Assembly (NCBI RefSeq): GCF_014205765.1
Contig: NZ_JACIIZ010000011.1
Coordinates: forward strand, 186,001 to 250,000
Source of the DNA: Nitrospirillum iridis
GTDB lineage: Bacteria > Pseudomonadota > Alphaproteobacteria > Azospirillales > Azospirillaceae
Length of the DNA: 64,000 nucleotides
Direction of reading: 5' to 3'
Part shown: piece after piece, positions 43,913 through 56,582 of the stretch
How positions within the stretch are numbered: position 1 is the stretch's first letter
Layout: the number at the start of each line of letters is the position of its first letter
Notes under the pieces: model-generated
Told to the model about the DNA's origin: nothing
Databases searched by the model: none
The model's input: the letters and a program-made list of their open reading frames with translations, nothing else
Position numbers and translations under genes: made by a program

Positions 43913-45595
43913 TCATTCCGTCTGGCGCAGGCCCGTGGCGTGCAGGGCCGCGACATAGCCCCAGGTGAAGGACGGGCCGATGCTGGACCCGGCGCCTGGA
44001 TAGGCCCGGCCCATGACCGAAGCCGTGGACACCCCCGTCGCGTACAGACCCGGAATGATGGTGCCGTCCGGCCGCAGGACGCGCGCGTTGCTGTCGGTGA
44101 CGACGCCGCCATAGGTGCCAACATCGCCGGGCACGACGGGCACGGCATAGAACGGGGCGACGTCGATGCGGCCCAGTGATTTGGATGGCTTGTGGAAGGG
44201 ATCCCCCAGCCAGTCGTCGTAGGCACGCTCGCCCCGATGGAAATCCTCATCCCGCCCTTGGTCGACGAAGCCGTTGAAGCGGCGGATGGTGGCGGCCAGC
44301 GCGGCGGGTGCCACTCCGATCTGGATGGCCAGCGCCTCGACGCTGTCGGCGCGGCGCAGATATCCCTTCTCGATCCAGGCGTCGGGCTTCTTGCGGCCGG
44401 GCATGGTGCCGGCCAGCATGTAGTTCGCGATATATTGGCTGTCGAAGATGGCCCAGCTGGGCACGGCCGGCACCTGCCGGTGGCGTTCCAGCATGGCCTT
44501 GCAATAGGCCATGTAGGATCCGCCCTCGTTCTGGTAACGCTGGCCCGACTGGTCCACCAGGATGGCATGGGGCTTGCCGGTCAGGCTCTGGGCCGGGGGC
44601 TTGATATCGGCCCGTTCCTGCCCCGGGGGGATGGTGCTCTGATAACCCACCATTTCCTCCATCTGCGCCACCGCGGCGCCCATACGCATCATCTCCTGGA
44701 TCATCTCGCCCGTGTCGCTTTCGATGACGTTGCTCCACTCCGCCCGCGTGCCGGGCTGGTATCGGTCCCGCATGTCCTGGTTGCGGGCGAAGCCGCCAGC
44801 GTTGACCAGGACACCCAGCCGCGCGCCAATGCGCCACTCCATACCGTCCTTCCTGGTGACGGCCCCAGTCACCCTGCCGTCCTGCGTGAGCAGGGAGAGG
44901 GCGGGGGATTCCGTGCGGATCGCCACGCCGGCCCGAAGCGCCGCCTGCAGCATCCGGCCCTGCAGCGCGGCGCCGGCGGAAACATAGCTTTTGCCGGTCA
45001 GCTTGGCCTTGAGCGCGCGCAGGGCGATCCGTCCCAGGATCCGGCGGGATGCCCAGCTGCGGCGCATGTAAGGGATCAGGAAGGCTTCTTCCAGCGTCGC
45101 CGGCACCGGCATGAAGCCTGGCCTCATCTTGGCCTTCCAAGGGCCCAGTTCGTTGATGTCGAACAGGTCGGCGATCACGGTCCGGCCCGGTTTCAGGCCG
45201 CCTGGACGCTCGTCATAATAGTCCGGCCAGTACTTGGCCCGGTTCAGGCGAACACCCTGCCGCAGCAGGAAATCCACCATGCGGGGGGCTTGCCGCACAT
45301 AAGTTTCCCGGCGCGCGCGCGACGCCCCGGGCGCATCGGCCGCATCGCCGACGACGTGATCGAGGTAGGTCATCGCCTTCTCGGCGCTGTCCTCGATGCC
45401 GTCCCGTTTCAGGAAGACATTGTTGGGAATCCACATGACCCCGCCCGACTTGGCGGTCGTGCCGCCCACGAGGCTGGATTTTTCGATGATCAGCACCGAC
45501 TTGCCGGCGTCGCGCATGACCAGTGCCGCGCACATCGAGCCTCCGCCGCTGCCGATGATGAGGAAATCCACGATTTCATCGAATTCGGTAGTCAT
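43913..45595 (-). CDS. KstD-like FAD-dependent dehydrogenase
   Basis: A 560-residue flavoprotein with IIGSGGGS (FAD loop), GGTTAKSGGVMWIPNN and a C-terminal PFYAVPVVPGDVGTYGG and PGAGSSIGP, the KstD/fumarate-reductase pattern. The active-site Tyr and Gly positions are kept. Compared with the gene at 6272 it has TYGG for TKGG and a different middle domain, so substrates probably differ. The start at 45595 has GAAGGG upstream. It is divergent from the crotonase/CaiB/amidohydrolase trio. It would desaturate a cyclic ketone or acid. Confidence 0.85.
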   Translation of the reverse strand: MTTEFDEIVDFLIIGSGGGSMCAALVMRDAGKSVLIIEKSSLVGGTTAKSGGVMWIPNNVFLKRDGIEDSAEKAMTYLDHVVGDAADAPGASRARRETYVRQAPRMVDFLLRQGVRLNRAKYWPDYYDERPGGLKPGRTVIADLFDINELGPWKAKMRPGFMPVPATLEEAFLIPYMRRSWASRRILGRIALRALKAKLTGKSYVSAGAALQGRMLQAALRAGVAIRTESPALSLLTQDGRVTGAVTRKDGMEWRIGARLGVLVNAGGFARNQDMRDRYQPGTRAEWSNVIESDTGEMIQEMMRMGAAVAQMEEMVGYQSTIPPGQERADIKPPAQSLTGKPHAILVDQSGQRYQNEGGSYMAYCKAMLERHRQVPAVPSWAIFDSQYIANYMLAGTMPGRKKPDAWIEKGYLRRADSVEALAIQIGVAPAALAATIRRFNGFVDQGRDEDFHRGERAYDDWLGDPFHKPSKSLGRIDVAPFYAVPVVPGDVGTYGGVVTDSNARVLRPDGTIIPGLYATGVSTASVMGRAYPGAGSSIGPSFTWGYVAALHATGLRQTE

Positions 45596-45770
45596 GAAGA
45601 TCCCTTCCCCCACGGTCGACGCGGGCCATGTTTTCGGGATCGTTCCGCTGGCGCAATTGGGAAGCAGGGCGAAGACGGCGCCTGCCCGCTCATATCGCCC
45701 GGGCGTCGTTCCGCGCCAGGAGGCCAGGCCGGACTTCCAACAGGGCTGGGGCGGGAATAGGCTCGTGCGG

Positions 45771-46751
45771 ATGAGGGAACCCAACCTGCTGGACGTTGCC
45801 GAATTCTCCGCGCTCGGTGCGGCGCCGTGCCGGGTGGTGCCGGCGGCGGACTATCGGCGTGGCCCTGTTCCTCTTCAATCCGTGGTCATCGGGGTGGACG
45901 GGGCGGGCGCCCTTCCCGCCGTCAATCCCGCCGATTTCGATGTGCTGCTGACCACGGCGCCGGAGCCGCCCGCGCCGTGGGTGGGTGTGGCCTCCGTCAC
46001 CGCCGCCCAGAACCTGGCCGATCGGGTCGGGAGGTGGCCCTTCGCCGCGACCATCGGGTGCCAGGTGTTGCGGACGGTGGAACGGTTGCCCTTCAACGAC
46101 GCGCTCCTGGTGGAATCCCTGGCGTACTCGACCTTGCTGGGCGGCCGTGAGTTCGCGGACTGGTTGGCCCGGCGCCCCCCGCAGGCCCCCCTGACCCCTG
46201 TGGATGATCCCATCCGGGTCGAGAGGGATGGCGAGACGCTGATCCTGACCCTGGCCGATACGCCGCGCCGCAACGCCATGACCGCCGTGATGCGGGACGC
46301 GCTCTATACCGCGCTGGCCAACGCGCTGGAGGACCCCGGCTTGCCGAACGTGGTCCTACGGGCGGACGGCCGCTGTTTTTCCACGGGCGGCAGCCTGGCC
46401 GAGTTCGGCACCACCCGGGATCTGGCCGCCGCCCACATCATCCGGTCGCTGCACGCCAACGCCCGGCTTTGCCATGCCTTAGGCGGCCGGCTGGAAGTGG
46501 TGTTCCATGGCGCCTGCGTCGGATCAGGGCTTGAAGTGCCCGCCGCCGCCGCACGCCGGTCGGCCCGGTGCGGTGCCTTCTTTCAGTTGCCCGAATTGTC
46601 CATGGGCCTCATCCCTGGCGCTGGCGGCACCGTCACCGTCAGCCGGGCTATCGGCCGACATCGCGCCGTCTGGATGTTCCTGTCAGGCGCGCGCCTTACC
46701 GTGGGACGGGCCCTGTCCTGGGGCCTGGTCCATCGGGTTTTGCCCTCATGA
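45771..46751 (+). CDS. Crotonase with a 145-residue N-terminal extension
   Basis: A 326-residue protein whose C-terminal half is an enoyl-CoA hydratase with both catalytic glutamates (Glu255 in GSGLEV, Glu275 in LPELSMG) and IPGAGGT. The first 145 residues (PADFDVLLTTAPEPP, then VERLPFNDALLVESLAYSTLLGG) do not match a domain I know, but the latter part resembles the C-terminal helices of another crotonase, so it may be a rearranged or partner-binding region. The start is ATG 45771 or GTG 45765. Its stop overlaps the next start (ATGA). Confidence 0.75.
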   Translation: MREPNLLDVAEFSALGAAPCRVVPAADYRRGPVPLQSVVIGVDGAGALPAVNPADFDVLLTTAPEPPAPWVGVASVTAAQNLADRVGRWPFAATIGCQVLRTVERLPFNDALLVESLAYSTLLGGREFADWLARRPPQAPLTPVDDPIRVERDGETLILTLADTPRRNAMTAVMRDALYTALANALEDPGLPNVVLRADGRCFSTGGSLAEFGTTRDLAAAHIIRSLHANARLCHALGGRLEVVFHGACVGSGLEVPAAAARRSARCGAFFQLPELSMGLIPGAGGTVTVSRAIGRHRAVWMFLSGARLTVGRALSWGLVHRVLPS

Positions 46752-47724
46752 TGCCGATCCTGCGCTCCGTTTTGGCGGAACTGACGGGCCAGCTGGCGCA
46801 GGCGGGCGGACCTACGATAGAGCCGGACCAGCTGCTGCGCCGGGACGTGTGCCTGGGCTTGGGCCTGCCGGGGCGCTGGTCGCCCAACCGCCGCTGCCGG
46901 CTGGTCGCGACCCGGGACGGTTGGCTGGCGGTCAACCTCGCCCGAGCGGCGGACGTTGACACGGTGCCGGCCTGGCTTGAGACGGTGCCGGATATGGACC
47001 CCTGGACCGCCGTTGACAGCGTACTGCCCACCCGGGCGACGACGGACCTGTTGGCGCGGGCCATCCTGCTGCACCTGCCGGTCACGCGGGTGGGGGAGGC
47101 GATGGCCGATTGGCCAGTGTTGCGCCACGCGCGGCCAAGGGCAGCGGGCACTTTTAAGGTTGTCGACCTGTCCGCGCTCTGGGCCGGGCCGCTTGCCGGC
47201 GGCTTGCTGGCGGCGGCAGGGGCCGATGTCGTGAAGGTGGAGAGCTCCGCCCGACCGGATCCGACATCCCAGCGAACCCCGGTGCTGGACCGCTGGCTCA
47301 ATGGCGGCAAGCGGCGGGTGCACCTCGCCCTGGCCAGCCGGGCGGTGCAGGGCCTGATCGACGAGGCCGACGTCCTGATCACCGCCGGACGCCCCCACGC
47401 CTTGGCCCGCGCGGGCCTGACGCCCGAACGGCTGTTCTCCGCCAATCCCGGCCTGCTGTGGATCGCCATCACGGCCCATGGCTGGATGGGTGACGCGGGT
47501 TTGCGTGTCGGCTTCGGGGACGATTGCGCCGCCGCCGGCGGGTTGCTGGGATGGGACGACGGGGCGCCCCGCTTCCTGGGGGATGCATTGGCCGATCCCT
47601 GCACCGGTCTGATCGCGGCGGTCGTAGCGCTGGAGGCACGGCGGGCGGGGCAGGGCGGGCTGCTGGATGTGTCTCTGGGCGGATCCGCCGCCTGGATCGC
47701 TGGTCGGCTGGCGGAGCGGGAGCC

Positions 47725-47728
<4 letters not shown>
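46748..47728 (+). CDS. Short CaiB-type CoA-transferase homologue
   Basis: A 326-residue protein; the class III CoA-transferase domain begins only near residue 135 (TFKVVDLSALWAGPLAGGLL, then VVKVESSARPD), and ends early after GGLLDVSLGG. The family Asp appears to be kept in LADPCTG. The N-terminal 130 residues (WSPNRRCRLVATRDGWLAVNLA) look like the C-terminal domain of a CaiB protein, so the order of the parts is changed, as in a circular permutation. It overlaps the upstream crotonase (ATGA) and the downstream amidohydrolase (GTGA). Activity is plausible but unproved. Confidence 0.72.
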
Positions 47729-50200
<2,472 letters not shown>

Positions 50201-50361
50201 TGACTTGAGCGACAGCAAATGACGGCTATTGGGCGCTGGATTTTGTGGATCAGCGTATGCACACGACACTGTGCCACCTCGGGTTGGTCTGCAAGATGTA
50301 AAATGTGTGGGCTGGATGGCGAAGGGCATCAAGTGAACCGCCCCGAGTCCTTGGTCAAATC

Positions 50362-50511
50362 GGCAAACCAAGCGCCAGCTCAACAAGCTCAAACTCGTCA
50401 AACGCCAGATGTATGGCCGTGGGAAAATTGACCTGCTCCAGGCCTGCGTCGTCAGCGTTGGACGATCTGACCATCACCAAGTTTGCGTCAAAGCCCAGTT
50501 TGGATGCTGAT
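50362..50511 (+). pseudogene. Remnant of an ISL3-like transposase C-terminus
   Basis: Reading from 50367, the frame gives TKRQLNKLKLVKRQMYGRG and then KIDLLQAC, which matches the end of ISL3-type transposases (xQINRLKxLKRQMYGRxxxDLLRAR). The part before is broken. No intact element surrounds it, so it is a decayed fragment. The rest of 50201-50568 shows no gene. Confidence 0.6.
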
Positions 50512-50568
50512 CAGCGCGGTATCCAGTTGATTTTATTGAGGTCGGCAGGATCATTTGATCTTGCCGAT

Positions 50569-51707
50569 TTATACCAACCATCGGGCTGATTTTCTGATTC
50601 ACCAGGGCAAGCACAGAGGAGGCTTGCGATGGGTTCGGCAGTCGCGGTTCGTTCGGATTATTCAGCAGCGGCTCTGCGCCAATTGGCCCGCCGGTGCGGC
50701 GATGCCGATCAGGTTCGGCGGTTGTTGGCCTTGGCGCAGATCCTCGACGGTCGGAGCCGGTGTGAAGCGGCCAGGACGGCTGGTGTGACGCTGCAGATCG
50801 TGCGGGACCGGGTCCTTCGTTTCAATGCGGGTGGCCCGGATGGCTTAGCAACGCGCAAGGCGCCCGGCAAGGCATCGCTGCTGAACGATACGCACCGCGC
50901 GCGCTTGGCCGCAGCCGTCGAGGCCGGGCCCATTCCGGCCGTACACGGCGTCGTTCGCTGGCGGCTTGTCGACCTGGCCCAGTTGTTGTGGGACGAGTTC
51001 GGCGTGTCGGTGACGCGCTTCACCCTTGGCCGCGAATTGCGCGCGTTGGGCTATCGCAAGCTCTCGGCCCGGCCGCGCCATCGCGGTCAGAAGCCCGAAG
51101 ACATCACGGATTTTAAAAAGCCTTCGCAACCCGACTGGCGGGCATCCGGCGCCACTTCCCGCCGGGAACGCCGATAGAAGTGTGGTGGCAGAACGAGGCC
51201 CGGATCGGCCAGCAGACCGAACTCACCCGGCGCTGGGCCAGGATTGGCACCAGGCCATCAGCCCCGAAGGATCAGCGCCGGGCCTCGGCTTGGATCTTCG
51301 GTGCGATCTGCCCCGCCGAGGGCAAAGGGGCTGGTATCGTCATGCCCCGCTGCAACAGCGCCGCGATGAACCGCCATCTCCAGGAAATCGCCGTCCACGT
51401 CGCGCCCGGCGCGCAGGCCGTCCTCATCCTTGATCAGGCGGGGTGGCATCACTCGGCCGAACTCATCGTCCCGGACAACATCACGCTCATGCCTTTGCCG
51501 CCCCGTTGCCCGGAACTTAACCCCGTCGAAAACCTCTGGCAGTTCATGCGCGACAACTGGCTCTCAAATCGCATCTTCCAGAACTATGACGACATCGTCG
51601 ACCACTGCTGCCACGCATGGAACAAACTCGTCGAACAGCCTTACCGCATCATGTCCATTGGACTGCGGCAGTGGCACATGGGTCATAGTCAGCGCTCTTT
51701 GGTATAA
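50569..51707 (+). mobile_element. IS630-family insertion sequence
   Basis: The ends are inverted: TTATACCAA (50569-50577) and TTGGTATAA (51699-51707), with further matches inwards (GGGCTGA / TCAGCGC). The TA dinucleotides at both ends fit the TA target duplication of this family. The length of about 1.14 kb is typical. It carries one transposase gene in two frames. It lies between the NMO gene and the chemotaxis operon. Confidence 0.85.
50629..51707 (+). pseudogene. IS630 transposase, frameshifted and with D-to-N active-site change
   Basis: The first frame (50629-51177) holds the helix-turn-helix domain (RSRCEAARTAGVTLQIVRDRV). A -1 shift near TTTTAAAAAG (51111-51120) is needed to continue (AFATRLAGIRRHFPPGTPIE...) into the catalytic part ending at 51707. 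Programmed -1 shifting occurs in this family, so the shift alone is not proof of decay. However, the first DDE residue, normally Asp in QDEAR, is Asn (AAC, 51192-51194) in WWQNEARIG. The second Asp (LILDQAGWH) and the Glu (LNPVENLW) remain. The enzyme is therefore probably inactive. Confidence 0.8.
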
Positions 51708-51739
51708 GTCATCTAGACTGGATAATTCGCCGTGCGCCT

Positions 51740-52040
51740 TTCCGCAGTGGCCTCGGCGCGGTAAGTAATATTTATGATAAGATCGAGGTAATATTCGAGA
51801 AGATATTTTCTATAGCGAATTTACGGGACGTAAGTGAGGCACTTTTACGTTATCACGACGGGAACGCCTATTCCCGCCATCTGGCGGGGCGCCTCTATTC
51901 CGTCATCGTGCATGGCGATGGGGAGGGGGCGGAGAACGTGCGGCGCAGCCTGTCGGACTGGGCTGCGTTTCATGCACCTGGTGCCGGCGGGTTCCCTGGC
52001 GGAAGTGGACCGCTACGAGCGGTGCACCGATCACCGATTA
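51740..52040 (+). pseudogene. Decayed protein fragment, flavoprotein C-terminus-like
   Basis: Frame reading from about 51764 gives NLRDVSEALLRYHDGNAYSR then HLAGRLYSVIVHGDGEGAEN and VRRSLSDW; continuing in another frame gives MHLVPAGSLAEVDRYERC. Together these resemble the C-terminal part of NAD(P)H-dependent flavodoxin-type oxidoreductases that I recall as HGDVAGIEGVRRALSDW. The fragment has no start, is frameshifted near 51965 and runs into the end of cheB. It was probably cut by the insertion event. DNA at 51710-51830 is AT-rich. Confidence 0.45.
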
Positions 52041-53113
52041 CCCGTCCGGATGATTTCCATGGCCAACTGATCGAGGGGAAGGATCTTGTCGGCCGCGCCC
52101 AGTGCGATGGCTTCCCTCGGCATGCCGAAGACGACGGAGGTGGCCTCGTCCTGGGCGATGGTCTGGGCACCGGCCCCCTTCATTTCCAACAACCCGCGTG
52201 CGCCGTCGTCGCCCATACCGGTCATGAGGATGCCGACGGCGTTCGGGCCGACATGGGTCGCTGCGGACCGGAACAGCACGTCGACGGATGGACGGTGGCG
52301 CGATACCAGGGGACCGTCCCTGACCGCGACGTAATACCGCGCGCCACTGCGCTGTAGCAGCATGTGGCGGTTCCCGGGCGCGATCAGCACGCGCCCACGC
52401 ATCACCGTGTCCCCGTCCTCCGCTTCCTTCACCTCCATCTCGCATAGGCCGTTGAGCCGCCGGGCGAACGCCTCGGTGAACTTTTCTGGCATGTGTTGAA
52501 CCACCACGATGCCGGGGCTGGCCGCCGGCAGCCTCTCCAGCACCACCCTCAGGGATTCCGTGCCCCCCGTCGATGCGCCGATGCAGACCACGGTTTCCGT
52601 GGTCCGGGCCATGGCATGGTGGCGGGCTACCGGGGGTGGCAGGACGACATCGGCCGTCAGCTTCCGCTCCGGCTCACGCACCCGCAGGGCGGCGGGGACG
52701 TGCTTCAGCCGGGCCCGGGCCGCCGCCTTCACGACATCACAGATGTGGATCTTCGCTTCTTGCAGGAACTCGGCCGTGCCCACGCGGGGCTTCAGGATGA
52801 TGTCGACGGCTCCGGCGTCCCAAGCTTGGCTGGCCGTTTCCGATCCGGCCTCGGCCAGCGAGGAGCAGATGACCACCGGAACCGGCCGCTGCGCCATCAG
52901 CCGCCGCAGGAAGGTGATGCCGTCCATGCGCGGCATTTCCACGTCCAGGGTGATGACGTCCGGCACCTCCTGCTGGATGCGACGCGCCGCGACGAAGGGG
53001 TCCGACGCCGTCGCCATAACCTCGATCTCCGGATCGGACTGCAGGATGTCGGTCATGACCTGGCGCACGGATGCGGAATCATCGATGACCAGGACGCGGA
53101 TCTTGCGCGGCAT
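52031..53113 (-). CDS. cheB: Chemotaxis response regulator protein-glutamate methylesterase
   Basis: A 360-residue CheB: receiver domain with Asp57 (VITLDVEMP) and a C-terminal methylesterase domain with the triad Ser181 (GASTGG), His207 (VQHMPE) and Asp303 (MGDDGA). It demethylates and deamidates receptor glutamates when phosphorylated by CheA, setting adaptation. It is last in the chemotaxis operon, six bases after cheR. Its full length shows the insertion scar next to it did not damage it. Confidence 0.97.
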   Translation of the reverse strand: MPRKIRVLVIDDSASVRQVMTDILQSDPEIEVMATASDPFVAARRIQQEVPDVITLDVEMPRMDGITFLRRLMAQRPVPVVICSSLAEAGSETASQAWDAGAVDIILKPRVGTAEFLQEAKIHICDVVKAAARARLKHVPAALRVREPERKLTADVVLPPPVARHHAMARTTETVVCIGASTGGTESLRVVLERLPAASPGIVVVQHMPEKFTEAFARRLNGLCEMEVKEAEDGDTVMRGRVLIAPGNRHMLLQRSGARYYVAVRDGPLVSRHRPSVDVLFRSAATHVGPNAVGILMTGMGDDGARGLLEMKGAGAQTIAQDEATSVVFGMPREAIALGAADKILPLDQLAMEIIRTGNR

Positions 53114-53119
53114 GATGGA

Positions 53120-54004
53120 TCACTCCCGCCGGAAAACGCTGGCGCCCATCGGCTTCATGGGCAAACCAAACCCCGCCGCCGATTCCGAATGCCCAAGGAA
53201 CAGGTAACCTCCAGGGCGCAGGTGATCGCACAGGTGCGCCAGCACCGCCTGCTGTGTCGGCTTGTCAAAGTAGATCAGGATGTTGCGGCAGAAGATCACG
53301 TCCAGGTCGCGGTCTACGGGATAGGTCGCATCCATCAGGTTCAGCCGGCCGAAGCGGACCAGGCGGCGCAGCTCGGGTACGACACGGACCAGGCGCTGGG
53401 CCCTGTCCCTGGACCGCAGCAGATATCGCTGGCGCATCTCCAGGGGCACCGGGGCGATCATCTCCTCCGGATAGATGGCGGCCGCCGCCGTCTCCAGCAC
53501 CCGGGTTGAGATGTCGGTCGCGATGATGTCGATCCGGAAGCCGCCGTGGCGCTGGCTGGCGTCGGCCAGGACCATGGCCAGGGTGTAGGGCTCGGCTCCG
53601 ATCGAGCTGGCGGTGCTCCAGACCTTCAGGGTCGTATAGGGACTGGCACGCCGTTCGGCGAGCAACCGTGGCAGCGCCACCGTCTCCAGGATACGGAAAT
53701 GCTCCTGCTCGCGAAAGAATTCAGTCTTGTTGGTGGTGACGACGTCGATCAGATGGACGGCCTCGTCCGCCAGACCGCCGTCGTCGAAAAGGCGCGCGCA
53801 GTAGTCCGCCAGGTCGGCCGCGCCCGTCGCCGCCACGCGTTTGCGCAGGCGCCCCTCGACCATGGTCCTTTTGGACTCCGGCATCTTGATGCCGCTGTAG
53901 TCCTGGATGAACGCGGCCAGCCGGCGAAAATCCCGCGCGCTGAGGCCGTCGACGGCAGCGACCGCTGCCGTCCAGGAGGCCCCCTCCGCTTGGTCGGCCA
54001 ACAC
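53120..54004 (-). CDS. cheR: Chemotaxis protein methyltransferase
   Basis: A 294-residue CheR: an N-terminal helical domain (ARDFRRLAAFIQDYSGIKMPESK) and a SAM-binding domain (TNKTEFFREQEHF, KVWSTASSIGAEPYTLAM, DVIFCRNILIYFD). It methylates receptor glutamates with S-adenosylmethionine. The GTG start at 54004 is directly next to the stop of the receptor gene at 54005. It acts against CheB, encoded next. Confidence 0.96.
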   Translation of the reverse strand: MLADQAEGASWTAAVAAVDGLSARDFRRLAAFIQDYSGIKMPESKRTMVEGRLRKRVAATGAADLADYCARLFDDGGLADEAVHLIDVVTTNKTEFFREQEHFRILETVALPRLLAERRASPYTTLKVWSTASSIGAEPYTLAMVLADASQRHGGFRIDIIATDISTRVLETAAAAIYPEEMIAPVPLEMRQRYLLRSRDRAQRLVRVVPELRRLVRFGRLNLMDATYPVDRDLDVIFCRNILIYFDKPTQQAVLAHLCDHLRPGGYLFLGHSESAAGFGLPMKPMGASVFRRE

Positions 54005-55978
54005 TCAGTACTTCTCGAACTCGGCGTCGCGGGCATCGCCGGCACCGTTGGCCAGATCCAGGGCGAAGCCGCCGGTGGCAGCCTTGCGGCCGCCCACGGC
54101 ACGTACGGCGGCCGGAACCGCCCGGCCGTTGTGGCCATGCCCGTTCCCAGCCCGCGCGCCCCCCTGGCGCCCGGCGCCCGCCGACGATGGCGTCGGCTTC
54201 GCCGCGCTGGCCGTCGCCGGCCGGGACGGCCGGCGCGCGGCGGCCGGCGACGATGCCTCCACGCGGAAGTAGGCGATGCTGGTCTGCAACTGTTCCGATT
54301 GCGCCGCCAGCTCCTCCGACGTCGCCGACATCTGCTCCGACGCGCTGGCGTTCTGTTGCGTCACCTTGTCCAGCTGCTGGATCGCCTGGTTGATCTGCTC
54401 GCCGCCGATGTCCTGCTCCCGGCACGCGGCGCTGATCTCCGCCACCAGTTCCGCCGTCTTCTTGATGTCCGGCACCAGCCGCGTCAGCATCTCGCCCGCC
54501 TCCTGCGCCGCCTGCACCGTCTGCGACGACATCGTGCCGATCTCCGCCGCCGCCGTCTGGCTGCGTTCCGCCAGCTTGCGCACCTCCGACGCCACCACCG
54601 CGAAGCCCCGCCCGTGCTCACCCGCCCGTGCCGCCTCGACCGCCGCGTTCAGCGCCAGCAGGTCCGTCTGCCGCGCGATTTCCTGCACGATGGTGATCTT
54701 GTCCGCGATTGTCCGCATCGCCTGTACGGCCCGCGTCACCGCTTCGCCGCTCGTCTGCGCATCCGCCGCCGACTGGCGCGCGATCCTCTCCGTCTGGCTG
54801 GCGTTGTCCGCGTTCTGCTTGATGTTCGCCGCCATCTGCTCCATCGACGCCGACGCCTGCTCCGCCGCCGACGCCTGCTCCGTCGCCCCCTGCGACAGCT
54901 CCTCCGCCGTTGCCGAAAGCTCCTGGCTGCCCGACGACACGTTCTCCGACGCCATCGTCGACTCCCCGACCACTTCCCGAAGCCTCTCAACCATGCGTTT
55001 CAGCGCCAGGCCCAGCACGTCCTTGTCCGACAACGGCTTGGCTTCCACCGTCAGGTCGCCGTCCGCCACCGTGTCGGCCACCCCTGCCGTCGCCCGCAGG
55101 TTGCCGATCATGCGCTTGAGCGCGATGCCCAGTGTGTCCTTGTCGGACAGGGGTTGAGCCTCCACCGTCAGGTCGCCATTGGCCACGGTGTCGGCGATGC
55201 CCGCCGTCGCCCGCAGATTGTCCATCATTCTGTTGAGCGCGCTCACCATATCCCGGATCTCGTCATCCGACTTGACAGTCAACGACTGCTCCAGGTCGCC
55301 TCGGGCGACACCATTGGCCAGGCGGATGGCCCCCTGCAGCCCCCGGCTGATGTTGATCAGGATCCATGTGGCAGCGGCCAGAGCAACCAGCAGCGAGATG
55401 GCCACCGTGGCGAACAGAATCTGTCGCGCGGTTTCATACTGCGCCGTGGCGGCGGCCTCCGTCTGGGTCAGGTTCGCCTGGGCCAGGGCGACCACCTCGT
55501 CCAGCGCGGCGTCGGCACTGTCCAGCACCTGCCGCCCCTCGACGCGGGACAGGCGGATGGCCTCGTCCCGCTGGTCACCCTTCGCCAGGGCGATAACCCG
55601 ATTCTGAAGGGGCAGGAATTGCTTCCACACCGCGGTGAAGGCCGCCACCTTCTTGTTGCTTTCGCCGGTGGTCAGGGAGTCCAGCTTGGCACGATCCGCC
55701 TCCAGGGCCTGCTGCTCCTTGCCGATCCGCGCCTCATACTGATTCACCATGTCCTTGCTGTCCGACAGTAGCAGGCTTTTCTCGGACCGCGTCACGGTCA
55801 TGAGGTCGGTGTAGAGGTCCTGGGCAACCTTGATCTGCTGCATCGGCCCTTGGACCATGCCGTGCAGGCTTTCATCCAGGGCCGCCAGTTTCTGTATGCC
55901 CAGAACGGCGCTGGCGGTCGACAACGCGACGATGACGGCGAAGGTCAGTCCCAGTTTCAACTTGATGGTCAGGCGCAT
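54005..55978 (-). CDS. Methyl-accepting chemotaxis protein with duplicated HAMP segment
   Basis: A 657-residue inner-membrane receptor. Membrane segments lie at about 7-29 and 187-209, with a periplasmic four-helix ligand domain between. The HAMP region is followed by a 39-residue repeat present twice (254-292 and 293-331, NLRATAG...). The signalling domain runs to about 574, with tip [20 protein letters not shown] long Ala/Pro/Gly linker ends in DAEFEKY, a likely CheR/CheB tether. The start at 55978 has AAGGA upstream; the frame is open to 56158 inside cheW and is rejected. Residues 329-574 differ at only 8 of 246 positions from the other receptor. Confidence 0.95.
   Translation of the reverse strand: MRLTIKLKLGLTFAVIVALSTASAVLGIQKLAALDESLHGMVQGPMQQIKVAQDLYTDLMTVTRSEKSLLLSDSKDMVNQYEARIGKEQQALEADRAKLDSLTTGESNKKVAAFTAVWKQFLPLQNRVIALAKGDQRDEAIRLSRVEGRQVLDSADAALDEVVALAQANLTQTEAAATAQYETARQILFATVAISLLVALAAATWILINISRGLQGAIRLANGVARGDLEQSLTVKSDDEIRDMVSALNRMMDNLRATAGIADTVANGDLTVEAQPLSDKDTLGIALKRMIGNLRATAGVADTVADGDLTVEAKPLSDKDVLGLALKRMVERLREVVGESTMASENVSSGSQELSATAEELSQGATEQASAAEQASASMEQMAANIKQNADNASQTERIARQSAADAQTSGEAVTRAVQAMRTIADKITIVQEIARQTDLLALNAAVEAARAGEHGRGFAVVASEVRKLAERSQTAAAEIGTMSSQTVQAAQEAGEMLTRLVPDIKKTAELVAEISAACREQDIGGEQINQAIQQLDKVTQQNASASEQMSATSEELAAQSEQLQTSIAYFRVEASSPAAARRPSRPATASAAKPTPSSAGAGRQGGARAGNGHGHNGRAVPAAVRAVGGRKAATGGFALDLANGAGDARDAEFEKY
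54257..54994 (-). repeat. Near-identical copy A of the receptor signalling domain
   Basis: These 738 bp match 56838-57575 (same strand) almost base for base; the proteins differ at 8 of 246 residues. The repeat runs from [13 protein letters not shown] to SIAYFRVE. It is large enough for recombination, which would delete cheW and part of the receptors. Confidence 0.9.
54986..55219 (-). repeat. Tandem 117-bp repeat inside the receptor gene
   Basis: Two adjacent 117-bp units (55103-55219 and 54986-55102) encode 39-residue HAMP-like segments with [19 protein letters not shown] and [19 protein letters not shown]. The high identity shows a recent or maintained duplication. It lengthens the rod between membrane and signalling domain. 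Confidence 0.85.
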
Positions 55979-56006
55979 CGCGAAGAATCCTTGATCGTCG
56001 AATTGT

Positions 56007-56567
56007 TTAGAGAGCGCCGGCTGTCGGCAGGGGGTGTGCCGGGACACCGGCCGGAATGCTTGCGCCAGCCGCCAGGTCGGACAGGGCTTTGCGGCTGATG
56101 ACCGACGCCTCGTCGGCGGTGAACAGGGTCGCCAAGTCGAAGACGATGACGAAGCCATCGCCGCGGCGGCCCACGCCCCGGATGTAGTCGGACCGCCACG
56201 GCACCCCGATGTCCGGCGGAGCCTCCAACTGGCGCAGGTCCAGGGGCATGACCTCGAACACGCGATCGGCCATCAGGCCCAGGGCCGTCTCCCGGCCATT
56301 GATGGTGACATGGAGAACCAGGATGCGGCTATGTTCGGAGGTGGCGTTGGGCGGAAGGCCCAGCTTCAGCCGCAGATCGATCACCGGCACGCCCCGGCCC
56401 CGCACGTCGATCAAGCCGACAAGGTAGGTCGGCGTTTCCGGAATACGGAACACCGGGCGCATGTCCAGGATTTCCACCACGGCTTCGACCGGGACGGCGT
56501 AGATCTCGCGCTCGATGCCGAGCGTGACGAACTGGGCTTCCCGGGTGGTTTTGCTCACGCTGTTCAT
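56007..56567 (-). CDS. cheW: Chemotaxis coupling protein
   Basis: A 186-residue CheW with the SH3-like double barrel ([51 protein letters not shown]). It links receptors to CheA. It lies between the two receptor genes, 28 and 15 bases from them, and is one of two cheW genes in the operon. It has a C-terminal extension of about 25 residues rich in Ala and Pro. It is probably dedicated to one of the adjacent receptors. Confidence 0.94.
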   Translation of the reverse strand: MNSVSKTTREAQFVTLGIEREIYAVPVEAVVEILDMRPVFRIPETPTYLVGLIDVRGRGVPVIDLRLKLGLPPNATSEHSRILVLHVTINGRETALGLMADRVFEVMPLDLRQLEAPPDIGVPWRSDYIRGVGRRGDGFVIVFDLATLFTADEASVISRKALSDLAAGASIPAGVPAHPLPTAGAL

Positions 56568-56582
56568 GATAGGCGCGGGACC

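Noticed and set aside
50569-51707. Programmed frameshifting as proof that the IS630 transposase works
   Set aside because: The slippery run is only T-AAA-AAG, and the Asp-to-Asn change argues for inactivity in any case.
53546-55771. A 741-codon plus-strand open frame, Arg/His-rich, across cheR and a receptor gene
   Set aside because: It is the antisense shadow of strong chemotaxis genes in a GC-rich sequence; composition is dominated by Arg, His and Leu with no domain.
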